From contig OZ024801.1 in assembly GCA_964017045.1 (NCBI GenBank), forward strand, positions 29,546,049 to 29,610,048: a DNA stretch of 64,000 bases, given 5' to 3'. Source of the stretch: Omphiscola glabra (Eukaryota; Mollusca; Gastropoda; Lymnaeidae). This document shows positions 49,401-57,835 of this stretch, in pieces (the first letter of the stretch is position 1; each line of letters opens with the position of its first letter). The notes below the pieces were generated by a model. The model saw only the letters and a program-made list of their open reading frames with translations, ran no database searches and was not told where the DNA came from. The position numbers were made by a program, and so were the translations under genes.

Positions 49401-52400
49401 ATTAGGATTGTGGCAGTTTAGACCGCTCGGCCACCCAGCTTCCCCCAATTAATGGCAATATTGACTTTAAGACTAGTTATTTAGGTCGTGTAACAGCCGG
49501 GTTTTTTGGGTTTGGGGGGGGGGGGGCGTGCTGGTAAATTCTGATAGATGGGTAAACAAAAGAATTTTTATATATTACGGTCCTAACTTTGAGGGAAATA
49601 ATTCGCCCTGATCGGGCTGATCTCAGGTACCAGTGATGAAGAGGATGTGATGTAGGGTGAACTGTAGGATAGGATTTAGGTTAAACTGTAGGATGGGATG
49701 TAGGGTGGGATGTAAGGTGGACTGTAAGATAGGATGTAGGATGGGATGTAGGGTGAACTGTAGGATAGGATGTAAGATAGGATGTAGGGTGGACTGTAGG
49801 ATAGGATGTAGGGTGGGATGTAGGGTGGGATGTAGGGTTGGAAGTAGGATGGGAAGTAGGGCGTGTACCTTTCCACCGTCTGTCCACTCTTAGTCTACTA
49901 TCTGTCCACTGTCTGTCCACTGCCTATCCACTCTTATTCCACTGTCTGTTCATTGTGTGTCCACTGTGTGTCCACCATCTGTCCACTGTGTGTCCACCAT
50001 CTGTCCATTGTGTGTCCACTGTGTGTCCACAGTGTGTCCACTGTCTGTCCACTGTCTGTCCACTGTGTGTCCACCATCTGTATGCTCTCTGTCCACTGTC
50101 TGTCCACACATATATCTTACTGAAGCTTCCCTGAGCTTGGTCATGTTCGGGGTCAGATAGAACCCTATCCCGTCCATCGCCCCGTCCAGCTGACTGTTCC
50201 GGACCAGCAGGATGATCATGAAGATGTACGGCGATGTGGCTGTCACATACATCACCTGTCAATGAGGAGATTGAGACTGAAACATGACGGACAACATCAA
50301 GATACACAGAGATGCGAATTCACTGGCGTTGCTTGGGTTATTGCCACCCGGGTGGACCGCTGAGTGAATGACGTAAATTTAAATTTTAATTACCAAGACC
50401 TAAGATTTCCAAATTATATGGAGCGAAAGAATTAAAATTCAATACAGGCAGCAAACCCCCCCCCCCAAAAAAAAAACAACAACAACAACAACACCTTTTT
50501 ATTTAAAGGCATCAGCCAAAAATTTCAACGGCGCCCACTTCGGCTTCTAAAGGTGGCTAATGCTTTAAGCGTCGGCATTCCTTTAAGAATTTAAGAGGTT
50601 TTTTCTTTCCCCAGAGCGTATCAATGTATTCGATGCTGCGCACCGGTTCTCGTGATAAATGAATTAAGCCACACGGTTGACGTCACAGATGTTCCGAACC
50701 TTTCCAGACGTCTTAATCCCTTTGCAAATGCAGAGATAGACAACGATCCACGCGAATACGAGGCACAGGGCCAGGTCCAGCTTCAGTTTGCCGAGATCAT
50801 GAAGGCCATCGGTCAGTCCCAGAACTTTGTTCCTGTAAAAAGAAAAGAAAATCCGTACAAACAGTTATCCAATTAAAAAAAAAACACAAAACAACTGGGC
50901 CAGCGGGTCTCAGCCTGTGGGTTGCACGCCTTTCCCAGTGGTCGCCTAAGACCACCGGAAAACACGTATCCTCTACAGTTATGAAGCAGCAACGAAAAAC
51001 AAATTGTGGCTGGGGGTCGCCACAACGTGCGGATCTGTATTAAAGGGTCGCGGTATTAGAAAGGTTGAGAACCACTTAACTAGGCATTTGTATTACTGTG
51101 TGTCATAGAAGAAATGAGAAGTCGTTCTGTGATGCGCTTTTGATGGGGGGGGGGGTCCGAATCGAAAACACATACGTAAACTGATCCAAAAAAAAATGTT
51201 TAAAAAAAATGGTTGGTTATAAAATGTCGGTGACCAAACGGCATCGTCCTCTGAGACAGTGGTTCTCAACCTTCCTCATGCCGCGACCCTTTAATACAGT
51301 TCCTGCTCATTCTGTGGTGACCCGTAACCGCAAAATTATTTTCGTTGCTACTTCATATCTGTAGAATACATGTGTTTTTCGATGGTCTTAGGCAACCCTA
51401 GGAAAGGGTCGTTCGACCCCCTCACCCCCCCCCCCCCCCCCAGGTTGAGAACCGCCTGCTCTAAGTGATGTAGGTGATATTAGGAATACAAGAAAGAAAA
51501 AACTACATATATCTTCTCAGCTCTATCTTTGCTAAAAAGAAATGGAAATGTTTTCAATCTGCAAATTCAAAATAACTCCAGAGGTGTTGATCTAGTCCGG
51601 ATTTCTGCGGCTCAAAATGACATCATTTATGTGATATCCCATGACGTCATGTCCCAGAGTTTTGTTTGTACAACTGCCATTTTCAAAAAGTACGAAACAA
51701 CCAAGTATAAAATGCGGAGCTGACTAGCATCCAAATTGTTTGTGACTCTCAGTCAAATTACGGTTAGGCAATATAGTAAGATAGAAGTAAATAATTATTT
51801 TTTTTATATCCAGGGCGTGTAGTGGGTCGTTGGGCCCCGTGCAGAGGATATTTGGTCTCTGAGCAAATCGGCATTTTGGGCCCTCACAAATTTCAAAATA
51901 ATTTTATTAAATGTTATTGTTTCAATACGTAATTACGCCCTTCGGGCCCCCCCCCCCCGTGCGGACAGGGCCCCCGAGTAATTTACTCCACCTCTGCAGG
52001 GTCATGCGTGTGCCCAGTTCGTGTGGTTAAGTGTCAAGCCGACTCTATTTCCAAAACGTGAGACACATAATAAAATGACATATGCTCATAGAAAGCCACG
52101 CCATCTCGCCAAATCCCACATCATTCCCCAATTGCACATCATTCCCCAATTGCACATCATTCCCCAATTGCACATCATTCCCCAATTGCACATCATTCCC
52201 CAATTGCACATCATTCCCCAATTGCACATCATTCCCCAATTGCACATCATTCCACAAATGCACATGATTCCACGCTATCCCACACTATCCCACACTATCC
52301 CTCACCGTCCCCCTTCATTCTATCGGCTGGTTCCATCCGAATTTTTTTTTTTTTAAAAAGAAAGAAAGAAAGCCATCATGAGGACGTACTCCCAGAACTC

Positions 52401-55400
52401 GGTGACAGGGTCAGTGCAGTTCGGGGTGTTCCACTCGTGGCCACACCTCTGCCAGGGGAGCTCCGAGGCGAAGGACGAGAAGAAGTAGTAGAACGCCCAG
52501 GTCAGGATGATGTTGTAGTAGCAGTCCAGGAGGAACACAATGATGCACGAGGCCAGGCCGATTCCTAGAAAAGACTTAACAAGAAAATTACAGTCATCAA
52601 CAATTAAGTGACTTATGTGGGTACTAGCCTATGGGAGGTGGGGGTGTGTGTGGGGGGGGGCGCTGAATTTTTTCGTGGGAGCAATCATTGAACGCCCCGG
52701 GGTGGCACTAACCCTAGCTAATCCACTGTTGAGAAGTTGTTTTTGTACTTGACACTGATACATCTGTCGTGCTCAAATATTACGGAAATGAGTCAAACAA
52801 AGTAAGTTAAACCTGAAAAAAAAAAAGAAAGCAACAAAACAACGAGCGTGTCAGCAGAAAGCCTTCGTCAGCGAACAAACAACAGAAAAAGCAGAATAAA
52901 ATTTAATATATATATATATATATAAATATAGCACTTAGGTGAGAAGTGGTGTCCGAGAGGGCAGCAAAAGAATTGTGCGGCTCGCAGAAAAGCAGCTGGA
53001 AAAGTTCTAAAATACCCTTTCAAACACAGACACACACGGGCACACATAAAAAATGTACACAAACACACTCTTTTAGAATCCTTTATATTAACCTCGCTTC
53101 AGTGAGTTGGCGGAGGCTGGCTGGATCGCTAGGTGGCTGGCAACATCTTCGGACGGATGATTGGCCCACTTCCCGTAGACATATCGAGCTGAAACTTAGC
53201 ACATGGACTCGTTGCCGATGACAAAACATCCTATCAAATTTTCAGCCCTAGCCTTTCCAAAAAAATCAGTTTTTCCCGTTTTTCAATGGGAACATGAAGG
53301 AAACATTCCCTATAACTGAGCTAAATGATTCTTTTAAAAAAAAATATCGCAAGTGCGTTTTGTGCGTAATATTTTTTTCTGAAATAGTTAGTGCAATAAA
53401 TCTGCGGTGTAAAAGCGGGTGGGTCATTAGAATATTAAAACAGTTAAGGGGCTTGAAAAAAATGTGCGATGGCGAGCCTTGTTTGAAAAAAAAAGGGGGT
53501 GGGGATGGAGGGGGAGCACTAAATGGGATTCTCATAAAGTGCGTTACTTGTTTGAACGCTTTGTCAAATTTTCATCCCCCCACCCCCATTGCTCGATATT
53601 ACATTTTATAAAGGATTTATGAGAAAATGTTTTTTTTAAAGGGTTGTTTCATTATAACGTGATACCTATATTTGTACCACGTTTTGTCAGTGGGAGTAGC
53701 GAGGGCGCCAATCTCACATATGTGTAAATGTACTATATCGAAAGTGGTTTCACCATCACAAGTTTAACAACGTGGTACCACAGAAACGTTGTAATAGTAT
53801 TGAAGAAACAGCAATAGGAAACACAAAAGTATCGATGTGTATGGGGGGGAGGGGGGCGTGTGCAGGGCTGGATTTACAATTTTAGGGGCTCTAAGGCAAA
53901 ATTTGAGGCCCTATTTTGAAAAAAAAAAATAAAATATTGCTAAGTTTTTTTAATTCAAAAATTATTTTTTATATACTACTCCCAATTTTGGGGACCCTTA
54001 TTTCGCGGGGCCCCTAGGCCACGGCCTAGTCGGCCTGTCTGTAAATCCGACCCTGGGCGTGGGGTGGGGGGGGATAACATTTGCGATTCAGGCTTAAATC
54101 AGTTGGGACATACAGCACTTTGGGATATAGGATGTGGAATTTTGGTGGCATAGATACGCCTATGTTAAAAATGTATCTACCTTGAAACATGGGTACCAGG
54201 TTCCATGCTTGCAGCCCACCTTTGCTCATGAACTGGCCGATGGCGATCTCCAGGTAGAACAGAGGTATACCGCCAAAAATCACGGATAAGAAGTAGGGGA
54301 TCAGGAAAGCGCCTACGTGCAAGGAAATTTTAAATAAACAACATTTCAACGTATTACAACGTTTAAAAAAACAACACTTTTGTATAATTGGACATTTAAT
54401 GTTCTTCCCAACAAAACTACGGCTAAGTTCGTAATGTCCGCCCAAAGGTTTTGGCTCGTACGTCCACCCAATGGGTAAGTTCGTAATGTCCGCCCAAAGG
54501 TTTTGGCTCGTACGTCCACCCAATGGGTAAGTTCGTAATGTCCGCCTAAAGGTTTTGGCTCGTACGTCCACCCAATGGGTAAGTTCGTATTGTCCGCCCA
54601 AAGGTTTTGGCTCGTACGTCCACCCAATGGGTAAGTTCGTAATGTCCGCCCAAAGGTTTTGGCTCGTACGTCCACCCAATTGTTAAGTTCGTATATCCGC
54701 CCAAAGGTTATGCTCGTTAAATTCGTATGCCCATACCTTTTGTTTCACGGATAAGAAGTACGGCATCCTATGGTTTGATCGATTGACTGCCAGTATCTCC
54801 CACAGACCCACCGACCCGATAGATAGGTCAGAAGGATCATAAGCTGAGGTATTATACATAAAAGCAAATTTCAACATATTTACATGTCTAGCTTTTTTGG
54901 GACCATAGTCGACCTACGTAGTCCCTCCCAACATCTATAATGAGTCATTGGCTAAAGAAGGAGCCCAGACACCGGCGTATGAAGAAGGGGCGGAAAATGA
55001 GGGGGGGGGGCCGACCTGGGAGGCTCTCATTTTTTGGGCGGCATTTTCTGTTCACTTCATGGGACGGCATTTTCTGTCCACTTCAAATACTTTATATAAC
55101 ACATTTTAAATGCGAATTCTGTAAGCATTGTCGGTTCTTTTTCATTAAGGGTGGAACGACACAAGAATCAAAGACCACCCCCAGGAGTAAGAAAAAATTA
55201 TAAAAAATCCACCGAGCCCAGCTCAGACGTCTATGTGGACCCTCGTACCACCGAGCCCAGCTCAGACGTCTATGTGGACCCTCGTACCACTGAGCCCAGC
55301 CCAGACGTCTATGTGGACCCTCGTACCACCGAGCACAGCTCAGACGTCTATGTGGACCCTCGTACCACCGAGCCCAGCCCAGACGTCTATGTGGACCCTC

Positions 55401-57835
55401 GTACCACTGAGCCCAGCCCAGACGTCTATGTGGACCCTCGTACCACCGAGCACAGCTCAGACGTCTATGTGGACCCTCGTACCACCGAGCCCAGCCCAGA
55501 CGTCTATGTGGACCATCGTACCACCGAGCCCAGCTCAGACGTCTATGTGGACCCTCGTACCACCGAGCACAGCCCAGACGTCTATGTGGACCCTCGTACC
55601 ACCGAGCACAGCCCAGACGTCTATGTGGACCCTCGTACCACCGAGCACAGCTCAGACGTCTATGTGGACCCTCGTACCACCGAGCCCAGCCCAGACGTCT
55701 ATGTGGACCCTCGTACCACTGAGCCCAGCCCAGACGTCTATGTGGACCCTCGTACCACCGAGCCCAGCCCAGACGTCTATGTGGACCCTCGTACCACCGA
55801 GCACAGCCCAGACGTCTATGTGGACCCTCGTACCACTGAGCCCAGCCTAGACGTCTATGTGGACCCTCGTACCACTGAGCCCAGCCCAGACGTCTATGTG
55901 GACCATCGTACCACCGAGCCTAGCCCAGACGTCTATGTGGACCCTCGTACCACCGAGCCCAGCCCAGACGTCTATGTGGACCCTCGTACCACCGAGCCCA
56001 GCCCAGACGTCTATGTGGACCCTCGTACCACCGAGCCCAGCCCAGACGTCTATGTGGACCATCGTACCACCGAGCCCAGCTCAGACGTCTATGTGGACCC
56101 TCGTACCACCGAGCCCAGCCCAGACGTCTATGTGGACCCTCGTACCACCGAGCACAGCCCAGACGTCTATGTGGACCCTCGTACCACCGAGCCCAGCTCA
56201 GACGTCTATGTGGACCCTCGTACCACCGAGCACAGCTCAGACGTCTATGTGGACCATCGTACCACCGAGCCCAGCTCAGACGTCTATGTGGACCCTCGTA
56301 CCACCGAGCCCAGCTCAGGCGTCTATGTGGACCCTCGTACCACCGAGCCCAGCTCAGACGTCTATGTGGACCCTCGTACCACCGAGCCCAGCTCAGACGT
56401 CTATGTGGACCCTCGTACCACCGAGCCTAGCCCAGACGTCTATGTGGACCCTCGTACCACCGAGCCCAGCTCAGACGTCTATGTGGACCCTCGTACCACC
56501 GAGCCCAGCTCAGACGTCTATGTGGACCTTCGTACCACCGAGCCCAGCCCAGACGTCTATGTGGACCATCGTACCACCGAGCCCAGCTCAGACGTCTATG
56601 TGGACCCTCGTACCACCGAGCCCAGCTCAGACGTCTATGTGGACCATCGTACCACCGAGCCTAGCCCAGACGTCTATGTGGACCATCGTACCACCGAGCC
56701 CAGCCCAGACGTCTATGTGGACCATCGTACCACCGAGCCCAGCCCAGACGTCTATGTGGACCATCGTACCACCGAGCCCAGCTCAGACGTCTATGTGGAC
56801 CCTCGTACCACCGAGCCCAGCTCAGACGTCTATGTGGACCATCGTACCACCGAGCCCAGCCCAGACGTCTATGTGGACCATCGTACCACCGAGCCCAGCC
56901 CAGACGTCTATGTGGACCATCGTACCACCGAGCCCAGCCCAGACGTCTATGTGGACCATCGTACCACCGAGCCCAGCCCAGACGTCTATGTGGACCCTCG
57001 TACCACCGAGCCCAGCCCAGACGTCTATGTGGACCATCGTACCACCGAGCCTAGCCCAGACGTCTATGTGGACCCTCGTACCACCGAGCCCAGCCCAGAC
57101 GTCTATGTGGACCCTCGTACCACCGAGCCCAGCCTAGACGTCTATGTGGACCATCGTACCACCGAGCCCAGCCCAGACGTCTATGTGGACCATCGTACCA
57201 CCGAGCACAGCCCAGACGTCTATGTGGACCATCGTACCACCGAGCACAGCCCAGACGTCTATGTGGACCATCGTACCACTGAGCCCAGCTCAGACGTCTA
57301 TGTGGACACTCGTATACTTACCTCCGCCATTTTTGTAGCACAGGTAAAGGAAACCTCCAGGACACTCGTATACTTACCTCCGCCATTTTTGTAGCACAGG
57401 TAAAGGAAACCTCCAGGACACTCATATACTTACCTCCACCATTTTTGTAGCACAGGTAAAGGAAACCTCCAGGACACTCATATACTTACCTCCGCCATTT
57501 TTGTAGCACAGGTAGGGAAACCTCCAGACGTTGCCCAGGCCGACCGAAAACCCGATGCACGCCAGCAAGAAGTCGAAGGCCCTGGTCCATTGCTCCCGCT
57601 TGTCATACGTGAACGCCTTCACGCGAGCGTCAACCTTCGGCACGTCCTGGACCGGCCCCGCCGGCTCTGGCTCTTCCACCGGCGACCCCTCCACCTCCAC
57701 GGGCTCCTGGGGCTCCATGGGCTCCTGGGGCTCCACGGGCTCCTGGGGCTCCACGCGATCGAGTTTCGGAGAACCGAAACGGCTGCCACTCGGGCTCACT
57801 GGGCTACTCCGTATGTTCTGCATGTACATCTTCAT
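37207..57835 (-). CDS. SLC6 Na+/Cl- coupled transporter, GABA/taurine/creatine type (13 coding exons)
   Basis: Complete spliced gene. Joining 57490-57835, 54181-54312, 52390-52564, 50700-50832, 50121-50255, 48544-48647, 47112-47236, 44208-44320, 42402-42539, 41364-41463, 39634-39746, 38451-38630 and 37207-37419 gives 2007 nt, 668 residues plus a TAG stop, with every phase matching. It is a 12-helix plasma-membrane symporter that takes up a small amino-acid-like substrate with Na+ and Cl-. Seen: the TM1 motif GNVWRFPY (101-108), NGGG (113-116), an EL2 Cys pair (C200, C209) with an NCT glycosylation sequon at N208, TM6 Gln315/Ser319 at the chloride-site positions, and TM8 Asp419-Ser420 at the Na2 site. 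Gly99 sits where monoamine carriers have Asp, which argues for GABA, taurine, creatine or glycine rather than an amine. TM8 LGLDSQFVGVEG and the EL2 [10 protein letters not shown] stretch resemble the creatine/taurine/GABA branch most. Substrate is inferred. Start: first ATG after an in-frame TAA. Confidence 0.94.
37985..38342. repeat. 33-bp tandem array, 11 units (SLC6 intron 12)
   Basis: GTTGGCTGGGAATAACGTTG plus AGCGTTGTATACA, nearly identical units. Open in several frames because 33 is a multiple of three. Confidence 0.95.
38451..38630 (-). CDS. SLC6 exon 12 (TM11-TM12)
   Basis: Residues 539-598, 60 codons in phase 0. It encodes [16 protein letters not shown], the family YVYPLWG motif, then TM12 ([19 protein letters not shown]) and [10 protein letters not shown]. 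The acceptor is AAACAG, the donor GTGAGT. A 48-bp E-box-bearing array starts about 15 bases upstream of the acceptor. Confidence 0.92.
38646..39112. repeat. 48-bp array with CACGTG in almost every unit (SLC6 intron 11)
   Basis: About ten units of GATTGGCTTAAACAAACCAC, GTGCTCCTGTGTGG and AACTATAGATGTTT. The first CACGTG is at 38674. It starts about 15 bases from the exon 12 acceptor. Confidence 0.94.
39131..39250. repeat. AGACTTTCTACACAA-type units between two E-box arrays
   Basis: Five units of AATAAGACAGACTTTCTACA-like sequence, the same motif as the array before the GPCR. Confidence 0.8.
39258..39480. repeat. 51-bp variant of the E-box array
   Basis: Four to five units of TTGGCTTAAACAAACCACGT, GCACTTGTACGG and AAATATAGCAGACGTG. 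It is a diverged sister of 38646-39112. Confidence 0.9.
39634..39746 (-). CDS. SLC6 exon 11 (IL5, TM11)
   Basis: Residues 501-538. It completes YVYG and reads [13 protein letters not shown], then TM11 ([17 protein letters not shown]). The acceptor is TTTGCAG, the donor GTAGAT. 113 nt, ending in phase 0. Confidence 0.92.
40018..40225 (+). mobile_element. SPIN-like hAT mini-element, copy 5 (SLC6 intron 10)
   Basis: Forward copy with an expanded G run near the left end. Flanks acttaaat / acttaaaa match 7 of 8. Confidence 0.8.
40400..40680. repeat. Unclassified dispersed repeat, copy A
   Basis: Shares an ordered series of blocks with 53135-53400: CATCTTCGGA-like start, TTGACCCACTTCCCG, GAGCTGAAACT-like, GACTCGTTGTCGATGA, then ATAACTGCGCTAAATGAT. 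No coding sense was recognised. It lies in SLC6 intron 10. Confidence 0.65.
41364..41463 (-). CDS. SLC6 exon 10 (TM10), followed by a GC donor
   Basis: Residues 468-500 plus one base of G501. It encodes [17 protein letters not shown] and [15 protein letters not shown], conserved EL5/TM10. The acceptor is TCCGCAG. The exon must end TAC-G before GCAAGT to meet exon 11 in phase 1, so the donor is GC rather than GT. No in-phase GT donor fits. Confidence 0.9.
41785..42320. repeat. Degenerate ACAACACTAGATATAC array (SLC6 intron 9)
   Basis: About 25 loose units of ATACAACACTAGATATACAA with ACGTAC variants. Confidence 0.85.
42402..42539 (-). CDS. SLC6 exon 9 (end TM8, TM9)
   Basis: Residues 422-467, phase 0 to phase 0. 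It starts [20 protein letters not shown], continues [11 protein letters not shown] and ends in TM9 with VGMLMVCE. It matches the creatine/taurine/GABA carrier pattern in this segment. The acceptor is GGTCAG, the donor GTACTC. Confidence 0.93.
42700..42836. repeat. 20-bp array (SLC6 intron 8)
   Basis: Seven units of TCAACTTTGGCCACTCAGTA. Confidence 0.9.
42877..43012. repeat. 15-bp array (SLC6 intron 8)
   Basis: Nine units of CTTACATTTAGTTTC. Confidence 0.9.
43245..43715 (+). pseudogene. Second LINE reverse transcriptase fragment in SLC6 intron 8
   Basis: Plus-strand translation gives [43 protein letters not shown] and, in another frame, [20 protein letters not shown], then [12 protein letters not shown]. 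It is the same LINE family and region as the copy near 10.2 kb, antisense to the transporter and broken by frameshifts. Confidence 0.75.
43905..44160. repeat. 39-bp array (SLC6 intron 8)
   Basis: Six to seven units of GATATAAACGAGACATTTCT plus CTAACACCTAACCATATCA, ending about 47 bases from the exon 8 donor. Confidence 0.9.
44208..44320 (-). CDS. SLC6 exon 8 (EL4, TM8)
   Basis: Residues 384-421. It encodes [17 protein letters not shown] and TM8 ending LLGLDSQ. Asp419 and Ser420 occupy the Na2 sodium-site positions. The acceptor is CTGTACAG, the donor GTGACG. A 1.9-kb 22-bp array begins only about 30 bases upstream of the acceptor. Confidence 0.93.
44350..46285. repeat. 22-bp array, about 87 units (SLC6 intron 7)
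   Basis: GGGCTTTGATATAACGTAAT CT units with GATGT/GATAT and GGGATTTG variants. Larger blocks are repeated inside the array at exact multiples of 22. Confidence 0.96.
46420..47015. repeat. About 38-bp degenerate array with a 130-bp duplication (SLC6 intron 7)
   Basis: Units of ATACGCCCGTTACTAAAGTT AGCTACTGCTTATAAC. A block from CTTACCCCCGATACT recurs 130 bases on. Confidence 0.85.
47112..47236 (-). CDS. SLC6 exon 7 (TM7)
   Basis: Residues 342-384. It encodes [19 protein letters not shown] and [20 protein letters not shown], the conserved TM7 and EL4 start. The acceptor is CAACCAG, the donor GTTGGT. The acceptor and the first bases of the exon are duplicated 71 bp upstream in the intron; the duplicate would read into a stop after a few codons. 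Confidence 0.93.
47226..47360. repeat. 71-bp duplication covering the exon 7 acceptor
   Basis: AACGAGTCCCTGGTTGTGAT through GAGTTCATG occurs at 47228 and again at 47299. The first copy holds the functional acceptor and first exon bases. Confidence 0.95.
47454..47611 (-). mobile_element. SPIN-like hAT mini-element, copy 6 (SLC6 intron 6)
   Basis: Reverse copy, short by about 35 bases next to its right end. Flanks ttggaagt / ttgtaagt match 7 of 8. Confidence 0.8.
47935..48375. repeat. 22-bp array (SLC6 intron 6)
   Basis: About 20 units of GTGTGAAATTATGTGTAAGA AA, degenerate at the distal end. Confidence 0.92.
48419..48551. repeat. 19-bp array whose last unit is the exon 6 donor
   Basis: Seven units of ATCACCGTCACCTGTACGT starting at 48419, 48438, 48457, 48476, 48495, 48514 and 48533. 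The last overlaps the exon end. On the minus strand each reads ACAGGTGACGGTGAT or close to it. Confidence 0.95.
48544..48647 (-). CDS. SLC6 exon 6 (TM6, substrate/ion core)
   Basis: Residues 308-341 plus two bases of R342. It encodes [14 protein letters not shown] and [13 protein letters not shown], the unwound TM6 core that lines the substrate, Na+ and Cl- sites. Gln315 and Ser319 match chloride-site positions in the family. The acceptor is TTTCAG, the donor GTAACGG. The donor lies in the last unit of a 19-bp tandem array. Confidence 0.93.
49650..49860. repeat. GGATGTAGG-type array (SLC6 intron 5)
   Basis: About 18 short units of GTAGGATGGGATGTAGGGTG, 9-13 bp each. Confidence 0.88.
49878..50107. 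repeat. CTGTCCACTG-type array beside the exon 5 donor
   Basis: About 22 units of TCTGTCCACTG / TGTGTCCACTG, 10-12 bp. It begins 13 bases inside intron 5. Confidence 0.9.
50121..50255 (-). CDS. SLC6 exon 5 (TM5)
   Basis: Residues 263-307, phase 0 to phase 0, 45 codons. It starts [10 protein letters not shown], the family TM5 signature, and ends in EL3 with [17 protein letters not shown]. The acceptor is TTGACAG, the donor GTAAGATA. A run of TGTCCAC-type repeats begins about 13 bases inside the following intron. Confidence 0.92.
50700..50832 (-). CDS. SLC6 exon 4 (TM4)
   Basis: Residues 218-262. It completes EFWE and continues NKVLGLTDG, then TM4 ([16 protein letters not shown]) and the closing KGIKTSGK motif, which is typical of the family before TM5. 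The acceptor is TTTTTACAG and the donor GTTCGG (weak). 133 nt. Confidence 0.92.
50901..51077 (+). mobile_element. SPIN-like hAT mini-element, copy 7 (SLC6 intron 3)
   Basis: Forward copy with decayed left end. Flanks aactgggc / aactaggc match 7 of 8. Confidence 0.78.
51257..51458 (-). mobile_element. SPIN-like hAT mini-element, copy 8 (SLC6 intron 3)
   Basis: Reverse copy 180 bp from copy 7 and in opposite orientation, with a C run near its right end. The flanks are only weakly alike (ctctgaga / ctctaagt). Confidence 0.75.
52122..52265. repeat. 18-bp array, eight units (SLC6 intron 3)
   Basis: CACATCATTCCCCAATTG units, near identical. Confidence 0.93.
52390..52564 (-). CDS. SLC6 exon 3 (TM3, extracellular loop 2)
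   Basis: Residues 161-217 plus two bases of E218. It contains TM3 ([15 protein letters not shown]) and EL2 with [10 protein letters not shown], the conserved disulphide pair (C200/C209) and the N208 glycosylation sequon. The acceptor is TTCTAG and the donor GTACGT. The exon ends inside the conserved EFWE motif, completed by exon 4. Confidence 0.92.
53135..53400. repeat. Unclassified dispersed repeat, copy B
   Basis: Second copy of the element at 40400-40680, same orientation, in SLC6 intron 2. It has clearer blocks: TTGGCCCACTTCCCGTAG, GACTCGTTGCCGATGAC and ATAACTGAGCTAAATGATT. The type is unknown. Confidence 0.65.
53863..54055. mobile_element. hAT-like mini-element with CAGGGCTGGATTTAC ends
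   Basis: Ends CAGGGCTGGATTTACA and GTAAATCCGACCCTG are inverted. Flanks ggcgtgtg / ggcgtggg match 7 of 8. It lies in SLC6 intron 2. A partial relative starts at 59466. Confidence 0.78.
54181..54312 (-). CDS. SLC6 exon 2 (TM2, start of TM3)
   Basis: Residues 116-160 (phase 1 to phase 1). It encodes the TM2 segment from GAFLIPYF through YLEIAIGQF and the IL1 motif [15 protein letters not shown], all standard for SLC6. The acceptor is CACGTAG, the donor GTAGAT. The 132-nt length preserves frame. Confidence 0.93.
54422..54700. repeat. 52-bp array, five units (SLC6 intron 1)
   Basis: TAAGTTCGTAATGTCCGCCC, AAAGGTTTTGGCTCGTACGT and CCACCCAATGGG, near identical units. Confidence 0.94.
55207..57310. 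repeat. 39-bp array, about 54 units (SLC6 intron 1)
   Basis: ACCACCGAGCCCAGCTCAGA plus CGTCTATGTGGACCCTCGT units for 2.1 kb. 39 is 3 x 13, so frames stay open: a 747-codon frame ([13 protein letters not shown] repeats) and a shifted one ([13 protein letters not shown] repeats). Two plus frames and parts of a minus frame are open at once, and changes are mostly amino-acid altering, so I do not call a gene. Confidence 0.95.
57305..57535. repeat. 56-bp array built from the exon 1 end and its donor
   Basis: Four units, starts 56 bases apart (reference point 57311, 57367, 57423, 57479). The last is the true exon edge. Extra units carry a one-base insertion relative to the exon. Confidence 0.95.
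57490..57835 (-). CDS. SLC6 exon 1 (start, N-terminus, TM1)
   Basis: Residues 1-115 plus one base of G116. The cytosolic N-terminus is rich in Pro/Glu, with an imperfect repeat of EPQEPV/M at about 29-47, then the family-typical REQW (80-83) before TM1 (about 88-110). The start is the first ATG after an in-frame TAA 51 bases upstream. There is also a possible 3' splice site (ttttag) about 20 bases before the ATG, so a non-coding leader exon is possible. The donor is GTAAGT at 57489. The last bases of the exon and this donor are repeated three more times in the intron. Confidence 0.92.

Noticed and set aside
55151..57394. 747-codon repeat protein
   Set aside because: Unit length is a multiple of three and several frames are open; it lies antisense in an intron, with no selection signal visible.
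57422..57489. Read-through of exon 1 into the repeated units as coding sequence
   Set aside because: The frame meets a stop near 57422, and the family requires NGGG to join exon 2.
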